The position numbers and the translations under genes are program-made. Below the pieces are notes generated by a model. That model saw only the letters and a program-made list of their open reading frames with translations, did no database searches and was not told the DNA's origin. From assembly GCA_029212415.1 (NCBI GenBank), contig JARGOF010000012.1:82676-146675 (forward strand): a DNA stretch of 64,000 nucleotides, in the 5' to 3' direction. Position 1 is the stretch's first letter; every line of letters begins with the position of its first letter. Origin of the DNA: Rhizobiaceae bacterium (GTDB lineage: Bacteria > Pseudomonadota > Alphaproteobacteria > Rhizobiales > Rhizobiaceae). Of the stretch, positions 1-8,177 are shown one piece after another.

Positions 1-1
1 A

Positions 2-82
2 TCCGAAGCCGAAATTGACGCATTTCTGCCAAATACCGTGGTCGCAATCAGCGCCGAAAAGCGCACGGTCGCCGCACAATAA
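2..82 (+). CDS. C-terminal end of an unidentified protein (cut by window edge)
   Basis: An open frame enters from the left edge and runs 26 codons (beginning SEAEIDAFLPN, ending RTVAAQ) to a TAA at 80-82. The codons look like normal coding sequence for this genome, but the piece is too short to place in a family. It reads towards the convergent AlkZ-like gene, with about 70 bases of spacer between the two stops. It could also be a chance frame. Confidence 0.35.
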   Translation, partial: SEAEIDAFLPNTVVAISAEKRTVAAQ

Positions 83-155
83 AGACGTGATGAACTTTAC
101 GGTTATGCAACAGATCGCTTGCACCTTGCGGACGCCTGGTGCCTTTTGCAGATGT

Positions 156-1406
156 TCAAAGTGCTTGACCGGTCGTCTTTAACCACCCATCGGCAAAATC
201 AATCCTGTCGCAATTGGTGAAACGCGCCATCCTGCCAAGCTCGGCTTCCAATTGCTTCATGCGCCCCCGGCCCGGCTTGATCCCTGGCTCCAACCACAGG
301 GCCGTCACTTGCAATGTTGCCGTGTCGCGCTGGCACTTCATGTCAATCCTGCCAATCAGCCTGTCTGCCTCCAGCAGGGGAAAGACGTAGTAGCCGTATT
401 TGCGCTTGGGCGCCGGCACGAAAACCTCAATGCGGTAATGGAAGCCAAACAGCCGCTCCGTGCGTTTGCGGTCCCTTATGGCCGGATCAAAGGGGCTGAG
501 AATGCGCATACGGCCCGGCGGCTCCGGGCTTGCCGCCGCCTCGTCGAAAATGTCCGGGCGGGCAAAAACCCGCTGACGGCCTCGACCGTCGGCAGAATCG
601 ATCTCGACTTCGATCAGTTCCTTGCCCAGCCTGGCGGCGCACCAGGCTTTTGTTTCCGCCGGGGTAACCGTATCCCAGAAAGCGGCCAGTTCGCCGGAGG
701 TGGCAAACCCGAGGCGCTCCAGGGCGCTGGAACAGGCCCAGTCGACAACCTCGCTCTCCGATGGATGCTGATCAAGATGTTCCCGCGCGATGACCCGTTC
801 AGAAAGATCATAGGCTTTCTGGAAACTCTCGCGATGGCACACGGCCAATGCGCCGGTACGCCACAAATATTCAATCGCGGTCTTGGACGGGTGCCAATCC
901 CACCATCCGCCACTGCCCTTTTTTTCTCCGTTGCCCAGATCGCGCGACATGGTCGGGCCATTGTCACGGATGTGATTGAGGACGGCGTCGAATTTTTCCT
1001 CAAAGCCATCCCGCCTCCAATTGCGCCAGCGGGCTTTCAGTCTGACTTCGTCACGGGCAAAACGCATTTTCCAGAACGGGTAGAAACGGGCTGGAATGGC
1101 GGCGGCGTCATGGGTCCAATGCTCGAAGAGACCTGCCTCTTCCTCCAGTAGGGATTTCAACTGGTGTGGCCGGTAGCTCTGCCGGCGGGCACGCAGGATC
1201 ATGTGATGTGCCCGCTCGACTGTATTGATGCTGTCCAGCTGCACAAAACCCAGGCGCTCGATCAATGTCAGAAGCTGCTGATTGCTCAAGGGGCCAGCAG
1301 GATTGTCGCACAATCCGTGACGGGCAAGGAACAGGCGGCGGGCCTGGCTGTTTGACAGGGGCTGGAGACTGGAACTATTGGGCTTTGGCAAGGCAATCGT
1401 GTCCAT
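156..1406 (-). CDS. AlkZ/YcaQ-like DNA glycosylase (winged-helix, HTH_42 family)
   Basis: 416 residues from the ATG at 1406; an upstream in-frame TTG at 1493 would add 29 residues of unlikely N-terminus. The protein has the hallmarks of the YcaQ/AlkZ family, whose members excise alkylated bases or unhook interstrand crosslinks. The N-terminal part carries the Gln-x-Asp motif (QLD, residues 56-58 in GFVQLDS), followed by the conserved region around VERAHHMILRAR. The C-terminal part contains the family-typical LSPFDPAIRDRKR stretch before the last winged-helix region. Length fits the family (about 400). It is divergent from the hpa operon and convergent with the gene fragment at the left edge. 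Which lesion it acts on cannot be read from sequence. Confidence 0.85.
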   Translation of the reverse strand: MDTIALPKPNSSSLQPLSNSQARRLFLARHGLCDNPAGPLSNQQLLTLIERLGFVQLDSINTVERAHHMILRARRQSYRPHQLKSLLEEEAGLFEHWTHDAAAIPARFYPFWKMRFARDEVRLKARWRNWRRDGFEEKFDAVLNHIRDNGPTMSRDLGNGEKKGSGGWWDWHPSKTAIEYLWRTGALAVCHRESFQKAYDLSERVIAREHLDQHPSESEVVDWACSSALERLGFATSGELAAFWDTVTPAETKAWCAARLGKELIEVEIDSADGRGRQRVFARPDIFDEAAASPEPPGRMRILSPFDPAIRDRKRTERLFGFHYRIEVFVPAPKRKYGYYVFPLLEADRLIGRIDMKCQRDTATLQVTALWLEPGIKPGRGRMKQLEAELGRMARFTNCDRIDFADGWLKTTGQAL

Positions 1407-1557
1407 ATTGCGCAGGGTACTGCAGAAATGGCTAATCTGGCGAATCGCCGACAGACTGAATGATCCTGATTTGTTCCGCAAGCCAGCCCTCAAGTCGAGA
1501 CATCCAAATCAACAGACCCTGAAGATGCCTGCGACAATGCAACCCTATTTTGAGGAT

Positions 1558-1586
1558 TTGCCTATCCGTGCTGAAGGTTTTATAAT
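1558..1586 (+). promoter_or_regulatory. Candidate sigma70 promoter of the hpa operon
   Basis: TTGCCT at 1558-1563 and a perfect TATAAT at 1581-1586 are separated by 17 bp. This would start transcription near 1593 and give a leader of about 110 nt to hpaF. A second TTGACA sits at 1637-1642 but has only weak -10 candidates. The promoter lies in the spacer between the divergent glycosylase gene and hpaF. The match is by eye; no mapped start is available. Confidence 0.6.
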
Positions 1587-1598
1587 GAGATTTATCAT

Positions 1599-1672
1599 TT
1601 AACATGTTTTCTACGTTCCGCAGATTTCAATCTGCCTTGACAGAACACAGCAATTTATGCTTAACATGTTAA
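1599..1672. promoter_or_regulatory. Pair of TTAACATGTT dyads, candidate operators of the hpa operon
   Basis: TTAACATGTT occurs at 1599-1608, and a perfect 12-bp palindrome TTAACATGTTAA at 1661-1672. The centres are 62 bp apart, close to six helical turns. The first overlaps the expected transcription start of the TATAAT promoter; the second lies 33 bp before the hpaF GTG. Paired palindromes in this position fit repression by a dimeric regulator. Homoprotocatechuate operons elsewhere are often controlled by a MarR-type HpaR/HpcR repressor, but no regulator gene is present here, so assigning these sites to it is inference. Confidence 0.5.
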
Positions 1673-1705
1673 TTGTTAGATCTGAAGCTCAGGGAACCAT
1701 GGTTC

Positions 1706-2092
1706 GTGCCACATTTTTCAATTGAATATTCCGCCAATATGGAGGCCCATGCCGACATTGCGGCACTGTGTGAAACATTGCGCCTTGCAGGCATTGAAAC
1801 CGGTCTGTTCCCGAAGGCCGGCATCCGGGTGCGGGCCATTCGATGCGCAACCTATGCTATCGCAGACGGCAATCCGCAGAATGGATTTATTGACATTTCC
1901 GTGCGGCTGCGCGCCGGCCGGCCGCTTGATGCGCGCAAGGCCGCCACAGCACATATCTTTGCCGCCGCCGAGCAATTTCTACAGCCAATCATCGACCAGC
2001 ACCCGGTCGCACTATCCTTTGAAATGCGCGACATCGACCCGGAATTGAGCCCGAAGGTCAACTCCATCCGAAAATTTCTCACAGACTCCTGA
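1706..2092 (+). CDS. hpaF: 5-carboxymethyl-2-hydroxymuconate Delta-isomerase
   Basis: Isomerises 5-carboxymethyl-2-hydroxymuconate to 5-oxopent-3-ene-1,2,5-tricarboxylate in the homoprotocatechuate meta-cleavage pathway. The start is set at GTG 1706 because enzymes of this family (CHMI, tautomerase superfamily) use an N-terminal proline exposed after Met removal; this start gives M-P-H-F-S-I-E-Y-S, the conserved N-terminus, with an AGGGA ribosome site about 10 bases upstream. An in-frame upstream codon at 1673 would bury the proline. 128 residues, normal for CHMI. First gene of a tightly spaced operon; hpaE begins 17 bases after its stop. Confidence 0.9.
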   Translation: MPHFSIEYSANMEAHADIAALCETLRLAGIETGLFPKAGIRVRAIRCATYAIADGNPQNGFIDISVRLRAGRPLDARKAATAHIFAAAEQFLQPIIDQHPVALSFEMRDIDPELSPKVNSIRKFLTDS

Positions 2093-2109
2093 GACACAAG
2101 GAACGCCCC

Positions 2110-3633
2110 ATGACAGATCACCAGCCCGGTCTTGACGACAATATTGCAACGCTTGAAACCCATCTGGCACGGTTCAGGCAGGATGGCATTCAAAACCATA
2201 TCAATGGCAAGAACGTCCCCGCCCGCTCGGGCGAGACCTTTGAAACCCGCTCACCGGTGGACGGCAGCCTGATCTGCACAGTCGCCAAAGGCGGGGCTGA
2301 CGATGTCGACGCGGCAGCGCGTGCCGCCAAGGCGGCCTTTCCCGCCTGGCGTGACATGAAAGCAAGCGAACGCAAGGCCATTTTGCACCGCATTGCCGAT
2401 GGCATTGTGGCCCGTTCAGAAGAAATTGCCCTTTGTGAATGCTGGGATACCGGCCAGGCCCTGCGCTTCATGTCCAAGGCTGCGCTGCGCGGCGCTGAAA
2501 ATTTCCGCTTTTTCGCTGACAAGGTAGCGTCGTCACGCGACGGGCAGAGCCTGCCTTCACCGACATTGATGAACATCACCACACGCGTTCCGATCGGGCC
2601 AGTCGGCATCATTACGCCATGGAATACGCCCTTCATGCTGTCCACCTGGAAAATCGCGCCGGCGCTGGCCGCCGGTTGTACGGTTGTGCACAAGCCCGCC
2701 GAATTGTCCCCCCTCACCGCGCGTTTGCTGATGGAGATTGCCGCCGATGCCGGTTTGCCGGATGGCGTGTGGAACCTGATCAACGGATTTGGCGAGGATG
2801 CCGGCAAGGCGCTGACGGAACACCGCGACATCAAGGCCATTGCCTTTGTCGGTGAAAGCCGTACCGGCTCGATGATCATGAAGCAGGGCGCAGACACGCT
2901 CAAACGCGTGCATTTTGAACTGGGCGGCAAAAACCCGGTCATCGTGTTTGACGACGCCGACCTTGATCGCGCGCTGGATGCGGCCATCTTCATGATCTAC
3001 TCGCTCAATGGCGAGCGTTGCACATCCTCAAGCCGCCTGCTGCTGCAGGACACCATTGCCGAAACATTCCAGCAAAAGCTGATTGAGCGCGTCAACAATA
3101 TCCGCGTCGGTCATCCTCTCGATCCAAAAACCGAGATGGGTCCGCTGATTGCCAAGGACCACTACGACAAGGTGACCTCCTATTTTGACATTGCCCGGAG
3201 CGACGGCGCCACCGTAGCCGCCGGCGGTACCATGCCGGAAAGTGAAGGATTCTATGTCAATCCAACCTTGTTCACCAATGCCCGCCCTGATATGCGCATT
3301 GCCCAGGAAGAAATATTCGGTCCCGTGCTGACAACGCTGACATTTACCAGCGAAGAAGAAGCGCTGGAAATTGCCAACGGCATCGAATACGGCCTGACCG
3401 GCTATATCTGGACCAACGACCTGACCCGCTCACTGCGATTTGCAAATGGGCTGGAGGCCGGGATGATCTGGGTGAATTCGGAAAATGTCAGACATCTGCC
3501 CACACCCTTCGGTGGCGTAAAGGCCAGCGGCATCGGTCGTGACGGCGGCGATTGGTCCTTTGATTTCTACATGGAACAAAAGCATATTGGTCTGGCCATC
3601 GGAAAACACCCGATTGCAAGACTGGGTGCCTGA
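2110..3633 (+). CDS. hpaE: 5-carboxymethyl-2-hydroxymuconate semialdehyde dehydrogenase
   Basis: NAD-dependent aldehyde dehydrogenase superfamily member, 507 residues. It oxidises the semialdehyde made by HpaD to 5-carboxymethyl-2-hydroxymuconate. Visible landmarks: PWNTPF with the conserved Asn172, FELGGKNP with the general-base Glu270, and NGERCTS with the nucleophile Cys304. Near the C-terminus are EEIFGPVL and PFGGVKASGIGRDGG, both normal for the family. An AAGGA ribosome site stands 6-7 bases before the ATG. ALDHs are hard to tell apart by sequence alone; the specific call rests on its place between hpaF and hpaD. The 3' end carries an imperfect 22-bp tandem duplication that includes the stop codon. 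Confidence 0.88.
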   Translation: MTDHQPGLDDNIATLETHLARFRQDGIQNHINGKNVPARSGETFETRSPVDGSLICTVAKGGADDVDAAARAAKAAFPAWRDMKASERKAILHRIADGIVARSEEIALCECWDTGQALRFMSKAALRGAENFRFFADKVASSRDGQSLPSPTLMNITTRVPIGPVGIITPWNTPFMLSTWKIAPALAAGCTVVHKPAELSPLTARLLMEIAADAGLPDGVWNLINGFGEDAGKALTEHRDIKAIAFVGESRTGSMIMKQGADTLKRVHFELGGKNPVIVFDDADLDRALDAAIFMIYSLNGERCTSSSRLLLQDTIAETFQQKLIERVNNIRVGHPLDPKTEMGPLIAKDHYDKVTSYFDIARSDGATVAAGGTMPESEGFYVNPTLFTNARPDMRIAQEEIFGPVLTTLTFTSEEEALEIANGIEYGLTGYIWTNDLTRSLRFANGLEAGMIWVNSENVRHLPTPFGGVKASGIGRDGGDWSFDFYMEQKHIGLAIGKHPIARLGA

Positions 3634-3711
3634 GAAAGCAAGACCGGATGCCTGAAAAGGCAGACCCCTGAAACACAACAGAATTGACGATTCATTTGGG
3701 AGGAAACCCCT

Positions 3712-4692
3712 ATGCCAGTGCCCGCACCCGTACTCTATCCACCGTTCAACATCATCCGGCTCAGCCATGTGGAATTTGCAGTTACGGATCTTGCAGCCTC
3801 CAGGGCATTCTATGTCGACACCCTGGGCCTGCAGGTCACCTACGAAGACAATGAGCGCATCTATCTGCGAGCGCTGGAAGAACGCGGACACCATTGCATA
3901 GCGCTGGTCAAATCTGCCACGCCGGTCGTCAATGTCCTCGGTTTCAAACTCTTTGACGAACCGGACCTGGAAAAAGCCAAAGCGTTTTTTGACGAAAAAG
4001 GCCTGCCAACGGCCTGGGTCGAGCGCCCCTACATGGGCAAGACCTTGCGGACCTGCGACCCATGGGGCATTCCGCTGGAATTTTACGTCAAGATGGACCG
4101 GTTGGAGCCGATCCACCAGCAGTACAAGCTGTACAAGGGCGTCAAACCCCTGAGGATCGACCACTTCAATTGTTTTTCTGCCGATGTGAATGGTGCAGTT
4201 GATTTCTACAACGAGATCGGCTTCCGCACGACGGAATATACTGAGGATGAGGAAACCGGTCACATCTGGGCTGCCTGGATGCACCGCAAAGGCGGCGTGC
4301 ACGACATGGCCTTTACCAATGGCCTCGGACCGCGCCTGCATCACACAGCATTCTGGGTGCCCAACCCGCTCGCCATCATTGATCTGCTGGACCTGATGGC
4401 AACCACCGGATATTTGCACAATATCGAACGCGGCCCCGGTCGCCACGGCATCTCCAACGCGTTTTTCCTCTATATACGCGATCCCGATGGCAACCGGATT
4501 GAAATCTACAGCTCCGATTACCAGACCGTTGATCCGGACCACGAACCCATCAAATGGGACCTGAAAGACCCGCAGCGCCAGACGCTCTGGGGTGCTCCGG
4601 CGCCGCGATCCTGGTTTGAGGAGGGCAGCCTGTTTACCGGTGTTGAGCTGAAGGAATCGCGCCTCAAAGCCCAGCCGATCATCGCGCCCTGA
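3712..4692 (+). CDS. hpaD: 3,4-dihydroxyphenylacetate 2,3-dioxygenase (extradiol, VOC type)
   Basis: Ring-cleaving type I extradiol dioxygenase, 326 residues, opening homoprotocatechuate to 5-carboxymethyl-2-hydroxymuconate semialdehyde with Fe(II) or Mn(II). Two vicinal-oxygen-chelate modules are visible, residues about 15-130 and 145-265. The metal ligands expected in the second module are His151 (RIDHFNCF), His210 or 211 (LHHTAFW) and Glu264 (GNRIEIYS), at spacings very close to those of the Brevibacterium enzyme (155, 214, 267). A strong GGGAGGAAA ribosome site precedes the ATG. It lies 78 bases after hpaE, the largest internal gap of the operon. Confidence 0.92.
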   Translation: MPVPAPVLYPPFNIIRLSHVEFAVTDLAASRAFYVDTLGLQVTYEDNERIYLRALEERGHHCIALVKSATPVVNVLGFKLFDEPDLEKAKAFFDEKGLPTAWVERPYMGKTLRTCDPWGIPLEFYVKMDRLEPIHQQYKLYKGVKPLRIDHFNCFSADVNGAVDFYNEIGFRTTEYTEDEETGHIWAAWMHRKGGVHDMAFTNGLGPRLHHTAFWVPNPLAIIDLLDLMATTGYLHNIERGPGRHGISNAFFLYIRDPDGNRIEIYSSDYQTVDPDHEPIKWDLKDPQRQTLWGAPAPRSWFEEGSLFTGVELKESRLKAQPIIAP

Positions 4693-4737
4693 GCACGTCA
4701 GGCAACCCCGTTTTTCCTCGATATTAGCAGGTACCGA

Positions 4738-5601
4738 ATGACACAGAAACTGGCAAGCTACTCCGCAGGCGGAGAGCGATTTTATGGCGCCGTGGCCGAT
4801 GACGGAATGATCGCCCTTTCACCTGATTTCCCCGCATGGAAAGGCCTGCGGGAGGTCATCGAAGCCGGCGCCCTCAATCAATTGGTCGAAGCTGCGCAAG
4901 GGCGCAGCGTCACCCATCCAAATGGCACATTCACCTATGAATTGCCCATTGCCAATCCGGAGAAAATCATCTGCGTGGGGGTGAATTTTCCCGATCGCAA
5001 TGCCGAGTACAAGGACGGGAAGGAAGCGCCGGATAACATGTCGCTTTTCATCCGTTTTCCCCGCTCGTTCACCGGTCATGAGCAACCGTTGATCCGCCCC
5101 AAGGCGTCCGACAAGCTCGACTATGAAGGCGAGATCGTTGTCGTCATCGGCAAAGGCGGACGCCACATCGACGAGGCACAAGCCTATGATCACATCGCCG
5201 CCCTCAGCCTGTGCAATGAGGGAACGCTGCGCGATTGGGTGCGCCATGCAAAATTCAACGTCACCCAGGGCAAGAATTTCGACAATTCCGGTGCCATGGG
5301 TCCCTGGCTCGTGCCTTTCGCGGATTCCGCCCAGTTGGAGGATATCCGCCTGACCACACGGGTGAATGGCGAGACCCGTCAGGATGACCGCACCAGCCGC
5401 ATGCTGTTTTCCATACCCAGACAGATCGCCTATATTTCCACCTTTACGACGCTTGTCCCCGGTGACATCATCGTTACCGGCACGCCGACAGGCGCAGGCG
5501 CGCGGTTTGATCCTCCACGATTCCTCAAGCCCGGCGACGTCATCGAAATTGAAGGCGAAGGCATTGGCATACTTCGCAACAGCGTGGAGGACGAGATTTG
5601 A
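4738..5601 (+). CDS. hpaG: Fumarylacetoacetate hydrolase family protein, HpaG-type decarboxylase/isomerase
   Basis: 287 residues with a short N-terminal region and one FAH domain from about residue 75. Acidic metal-site residues are Glu130 and Glu132 in LDYEGEI, and Asp166 in EGTLRDW where many relatives read NDVSARD; Lys179 in TQGKNFD is also conserved. From context it should decarboxylate 5-oxopent-3-ene-1,2,5-tricarboxylate and isomerise the product to 2-oxohept-3-ene-1,7-dioate. E. coli HpcE/HpaG has two fused FAH repeats (about 430 residues); this one has a single repeat, so it either does both steps as a homodimer or a second gene lies elsewhere. Its TGA overlaps the start of hpaH. Confidence 0.82.
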   Translation: MTQKLASYSAGGERFYGAVADDGMIALSPDFPAWKGLREVIEAGALNQLVEAAQGRSVTHPNGTFTYELPIANPEKIICVGVNFPDRNAEYKDGKEAPDNMSLFIRFPRSFTGHEQPLIRPKASDKLDYEGEIVVVIGKGGRHIDEAQAYDHIAALSLCNEGTLRDWVRHAKFNVTQGKNFDNSGAMGPWLVPFADSAQLEDIRLTTRVNGETRQDDRTSRMLFSIPRQIAYISTFTTLVPGDIIVTGTPTGAGARFDPPRFLKPGDVIEIEGEGIGILRNSVEDEI

Positions 5602-6404
5602 ACCTCTCCAAACAGCAAATCCAAACGGCGGCAGAGGATCTGTTCGCCGCCGAAAACAACCGAAAGCAGATCGGCCTTCTGTCGCTTCGCTTCCCCGGCA
5701 TGAACATGGATGACGCCTATGGTGTGCAGGATGCGCTGGTCAGGACCCGGCGCGAAGCAGGCGGTAAAAGTGTTGGCTGGAAAATCGGCCTGACGTCAAA
5801 AGCCATGCAGGACGCGCTGAAGATCAACATTCCCGACAGCGGCATTCTGTTTGACGATATGCTGTTTGCCGATGAAGGCACTGTGCCGGAAGGCCGGTTC
5901 ATTCAGCCACGGGTGGAAGCGGAAATCGCCTTTGTGATGAAGCAGGGCCTGTCAGGCCCGACGGTCACGCGTGACGAGGTTCTGGCGGCAACGGATTATG
6001 TCGCCCCGTCGCTGGAGATTCTGGACACACGTATCCTGCGTCAGGACCCCGAATCCGGGCAGGTACGAACGATTGTCGACACAATCGCCGACAATGCAGC
6101 CAATGCCGGACTGGTGCTTGGCAAGGCGCGTCATGATCCCAGGCAATTAGACCTTCGCCGCGTCGGCGCAATTGTCATGCGCAACGACGAGGTGGAGGAA
6201 ACCGGGCTTGGTGCCGGCGTGCTCAATGATCCCGTCGCGGGCATTATCTGGCTGGTCGCACGACTTGCTGCCTATGGCCAATCCATAAAGCCCGGTGAGA
6301 TCGTGCTGTCCGGCTCGTTCATTCGCCCCATCGAGGCACGCCCCGGCGATGCCTTTTTTGCTGATTTCGGTCCATTCGGCACAGTCACACAGAATTTCGC
6401 CTGA
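5598..6404 (+). CDS. hpaH: 2-oxo-hept-4-ene-1,7-dioate hydratase
   Basis: 268 residues, MhpD/HpaH branch of the FAH superfamily. It hydrates 2-oxohept-4-ene-1,7-dioate to 4-hydroxy-2-oxoheptane-1,7-dioate. The start is TTG at 5598, overlapping the TGA of hpaG by four bases, with GTGGAGG seven bases upstream; this is a translational-coupling arrangement. The N-terminal text (QIGLLSLRFPGMNMDDAY) and SVGWKIGLTSKAMQ are characteristic of the hydratase subfamily, as are the acidic residues in RVEAEIAFV and the late PGEIVLSGSF. It sits just before the aldolase that uses its product. Confidence 0.9.
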   Translation: MNLSKQQIQTAAEDLFAAENNRKQIGLLSLRFPGMNMDDAYGVQDALVRTRREAGGKSVGWKIGLTSKAMQDALKINIPDSGILFDDMLFADEGTVPEGRFIQPRVEAEIAFVMKQGLSGPTVTRDEVLAATDYVAPSLEILDTRILRQDPESGQVRTIVDTIADNAANAGLVLGKARHDPRQLDLRRVGAIVMRNDEVEETGLGAGVLNDPVAGIIWLVARLAAYGQSIKPGEIVLSGSFIRPIEARPGDAFFADFGPFGTVTQNFA

Positions 6405-6432
6405 CCCGCCGCCCATCTTAAAGGAAAACGCC

Positions 6433-7212
6433 ATGCCTGCACCATTCAACCCCTTCAAGGATGCCCTGAAGAAAAAACAGCTTCAGATCGGCTGCTGGGT
6501 CGGAATGGCAGACCCCTATGTGGCTGAAATCTCCGCGACGGCTGGTTTCGACTGGCTGCTTGTCGATGGTGAGCACGCGCCCAATGACATCAGATCAACA
6601 TTGGCGCAATTGCAGGCAATCGCGGCTTCACCCTCCCATGCCGTCGTGCGCCTGCCTGTCGGCGAGACGTGGATGATCAAACAGGCGCTGGATATCGGGG
6701 CGCAATCCCTGCTTGTTCCGATGGTGGAATCGCGCCAGCAGGCTGAACAATTGGTGCGCGCCGTGCACTATCCGCCGAACGGCGTGCGCGGTGTCGGCTC
6801 GGCACTGGCGCGGGCCTCCCGCTTTGCAGCCATCGGCGACTATCTGGCAACGGCAGATGAGCAGATATGCCTGCTGGTGCAAATCGAAAACAAGGCCGGG
6901 CTTGCCGCGCTGGATGACATTCTCGAGGTTGACGGCATCGATGGCGTGTTTATCGGCCCGTCCGATCTGGCCGCCGATCTTGGCTATCTCGGAAATCCCA
7001 ATGCGCCGGAGGTGCAGGAGGCCATCGCCGATGCGATGACCCGTATTCGCAACAGCGACAAGGCCGGCGGCATCCTGGCAACCACGCCGGACTTTGCTCA
7101 GAAGAGCGTCGACCTTGGGGCCCTGTTCGTGGCCGTGGGCATTGACGTGACGTTGTTTGCCAAATCCATGCGCACCCTGGCAGCGCAAGGTCAGGAATTG
7201 AAGAAATCCTGA
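6433..7212 (+). CDS. hpaI: 4-hydroxy-2-oxoheptanedioate aldolase
   Basis: Class II pyruvate aldolase of the HpcH/HpaI family, 259 residues. It splits 4-hydroxy-2-oxoheptane-1,7-dioate into pyruvate and succinic semialdehyde, the last step of the pathway. Expected catalytic residues are present: His48 (VDGEHAPND), Arg73 (VVRLP), and metal ligands Glu152 (QIENKAG) and Asp178 (GPSDLA), matching His45, Arg70, Glu149 and Asp175 of E. coli HpaI. The ATG at 6433 follows AAAGGA; a longer in-frame start at 6295 lies inside hpaH and is unlikely. It closes the operon; the next gene is convergent with a 5-base gap, so no terminator hairpin fits between them. Confidence 0.93.
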   Translation: MPAPFNPFKDALKKKQLQIGCWVGMADPYVAEISATAGFDWLLVDGEHAPNDIRSTLAQLQAIAASPSHAVVRLPVGETWMIKQALDIGAQSLLVPMVESRQQAEQLVRAVHYPPNGVRGVGSALARASRFAAIGDYLATADEQICLLVQIENKAGLAALDDILEVDGIDGVFIGPSDLAADLGYLGNPNAPEVQEAIADAMTRIRNSDKAGGILATTPDFAQKSVDLGALFVAVGIDVTLFAKSMRTLAAQGQELKKS

Positions 7213-7217
7213 CCAGA

Positions 7218-8177
7218 TCAAACCGCCAGAGACACACTCTCCTCGGAGGTGGATTTGCGCTGCTCCGGATGCAGGCTGCTGCCAAGAATATGCTGGTTGT
7301 TGCGAATGACATCGGCACTTGATCCGATAATCAGCCGGTCGGCATGACCGACCACATGGACATCCTTGTTGGCGTAGGGAATCGACGACAAAAAGTGTTT
7401 CATGCAATTCAGACGCGCTCTTTTCTTGTCATTGGATTTGACCACCGTCCAGGGCGCATCGGCTGTATCGGTATAGAAGAACATGGCCTCCTTGGCTTCG
7501 GTGTAGTCATCCCATTTGTCCAGTGACTGCAGGTCGATGGGTGACAGTTTCCACTTTTTGAGCTGTTCGTTCTCGCGCGATTTGAATCGGCGCAGCTGCT
7601 CTTCACGGGTGACCGAATACCAGTATTTGAACAGGCGAACACCGCTTCGAACAATCATTTGCTCGACCTGGGGCGCCTGCCGCATGAATTCCAGGTAATC
7701 GTTGGGCGTACAAAAACCCATCACCCGCTCCACACCGGCCCTGTTGTACCAGGAACGGTCGAAAAACACGATTTCTCCACCGGCTGGCAGATGCTCGATA
7801 TAGCGCTGGAAATACCATTGCGTCGCTTCGCGTTCGGTCGGCTTTTCGAGCGCCACAACTCTGGCACCGCGCGGGTTGAGATGCTCGGTAAAGCGTTTGA
7901 TCGTTCCGCCTTTTCCTGCCGCATCGCGGCCTTCGAAAAGCACCACGATCTTCTCGCCCGTTGCCTTTACCCATTCCTGCAATTTGAGCAATTCGACCTG
8001 CAGTTCGGCCTTGTGGTTTTCATAGGCACTTCGGCTGATCTTCTTTTTATAGGGATATTCACCATCCTCGAAAACCCGACGGATCGCCTCGGGGTCATGC
8101 CGCATCAATGCCAGCCGGTGCCTTGGGTCCTGTTGATCTTCGGTGGGTTTCTGAGTCTGCTCCGCCAAATCCGTCAT
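7218..8177 (-). CDS. ppk2: Polyphosphate kinase 2
   Basis: 319 residues from ATG 8177, preceded by GGGAG. PPK2 family, transferring phosphate between polyphosphate and nucleotides. The Walker A loop is FEGRDAAGKGG (residues 81-91). The Walker B region is FFDRSWYNR (138-146), followed by the lid region with RRFKSR. The whole single-domain length and KWDDYT stretch fit class I PPK2. The frame stays open upstream to 8435, but the extra 86 residues look non-coding. The gene is convergent with hpaI and shares no function with the hpa pathway. The direction (ATP/GTP synthesis or polyP synthesis) cannot be read from sequence. Confidence 0.92.
   Translation of the reverse strand: MTDLAEQTQKPTEDQQDPRHRLALMRHDPEAIRRVFEDGEYPYKKKISRSAYENHKAELQVELLKLQEWVKATGEKIVVLFEGRDAAGKGGTIKRFTEHLNPRGARVVALEKPTEREATQWYFQRYIEHLPAGGEIVFFDRSWYNRAGVERVMGFCTPNDYLEFMRQAPQVEQMIVRSGVRLFKYWYSVTREEQLRRFKSRENEQLKKWKLSPIDLQSLDKWDDYTEAKEAMFFYTDTADAPWTVVKSNDKKRARLNCMKHFLSSIPYANKDVHVVGHADRLIIGSSADVIRNNQHILGSSLHPEQRKSTSEESVSLAV

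Noticed and set aside
252..1151. 299-codon plus-strand frame opposite the AlkZ-like gene
   Set aside because: It is the antisense shadow of a well-conserved glycosylase gene and shows no domain of its own.
3430..4542. 370-codon minus-strand frame over hpaD
   Set aside because: The plus strand encodes a clear extradiol dioxygenase with metal ligands; the antisense frame has no recognisable motif.
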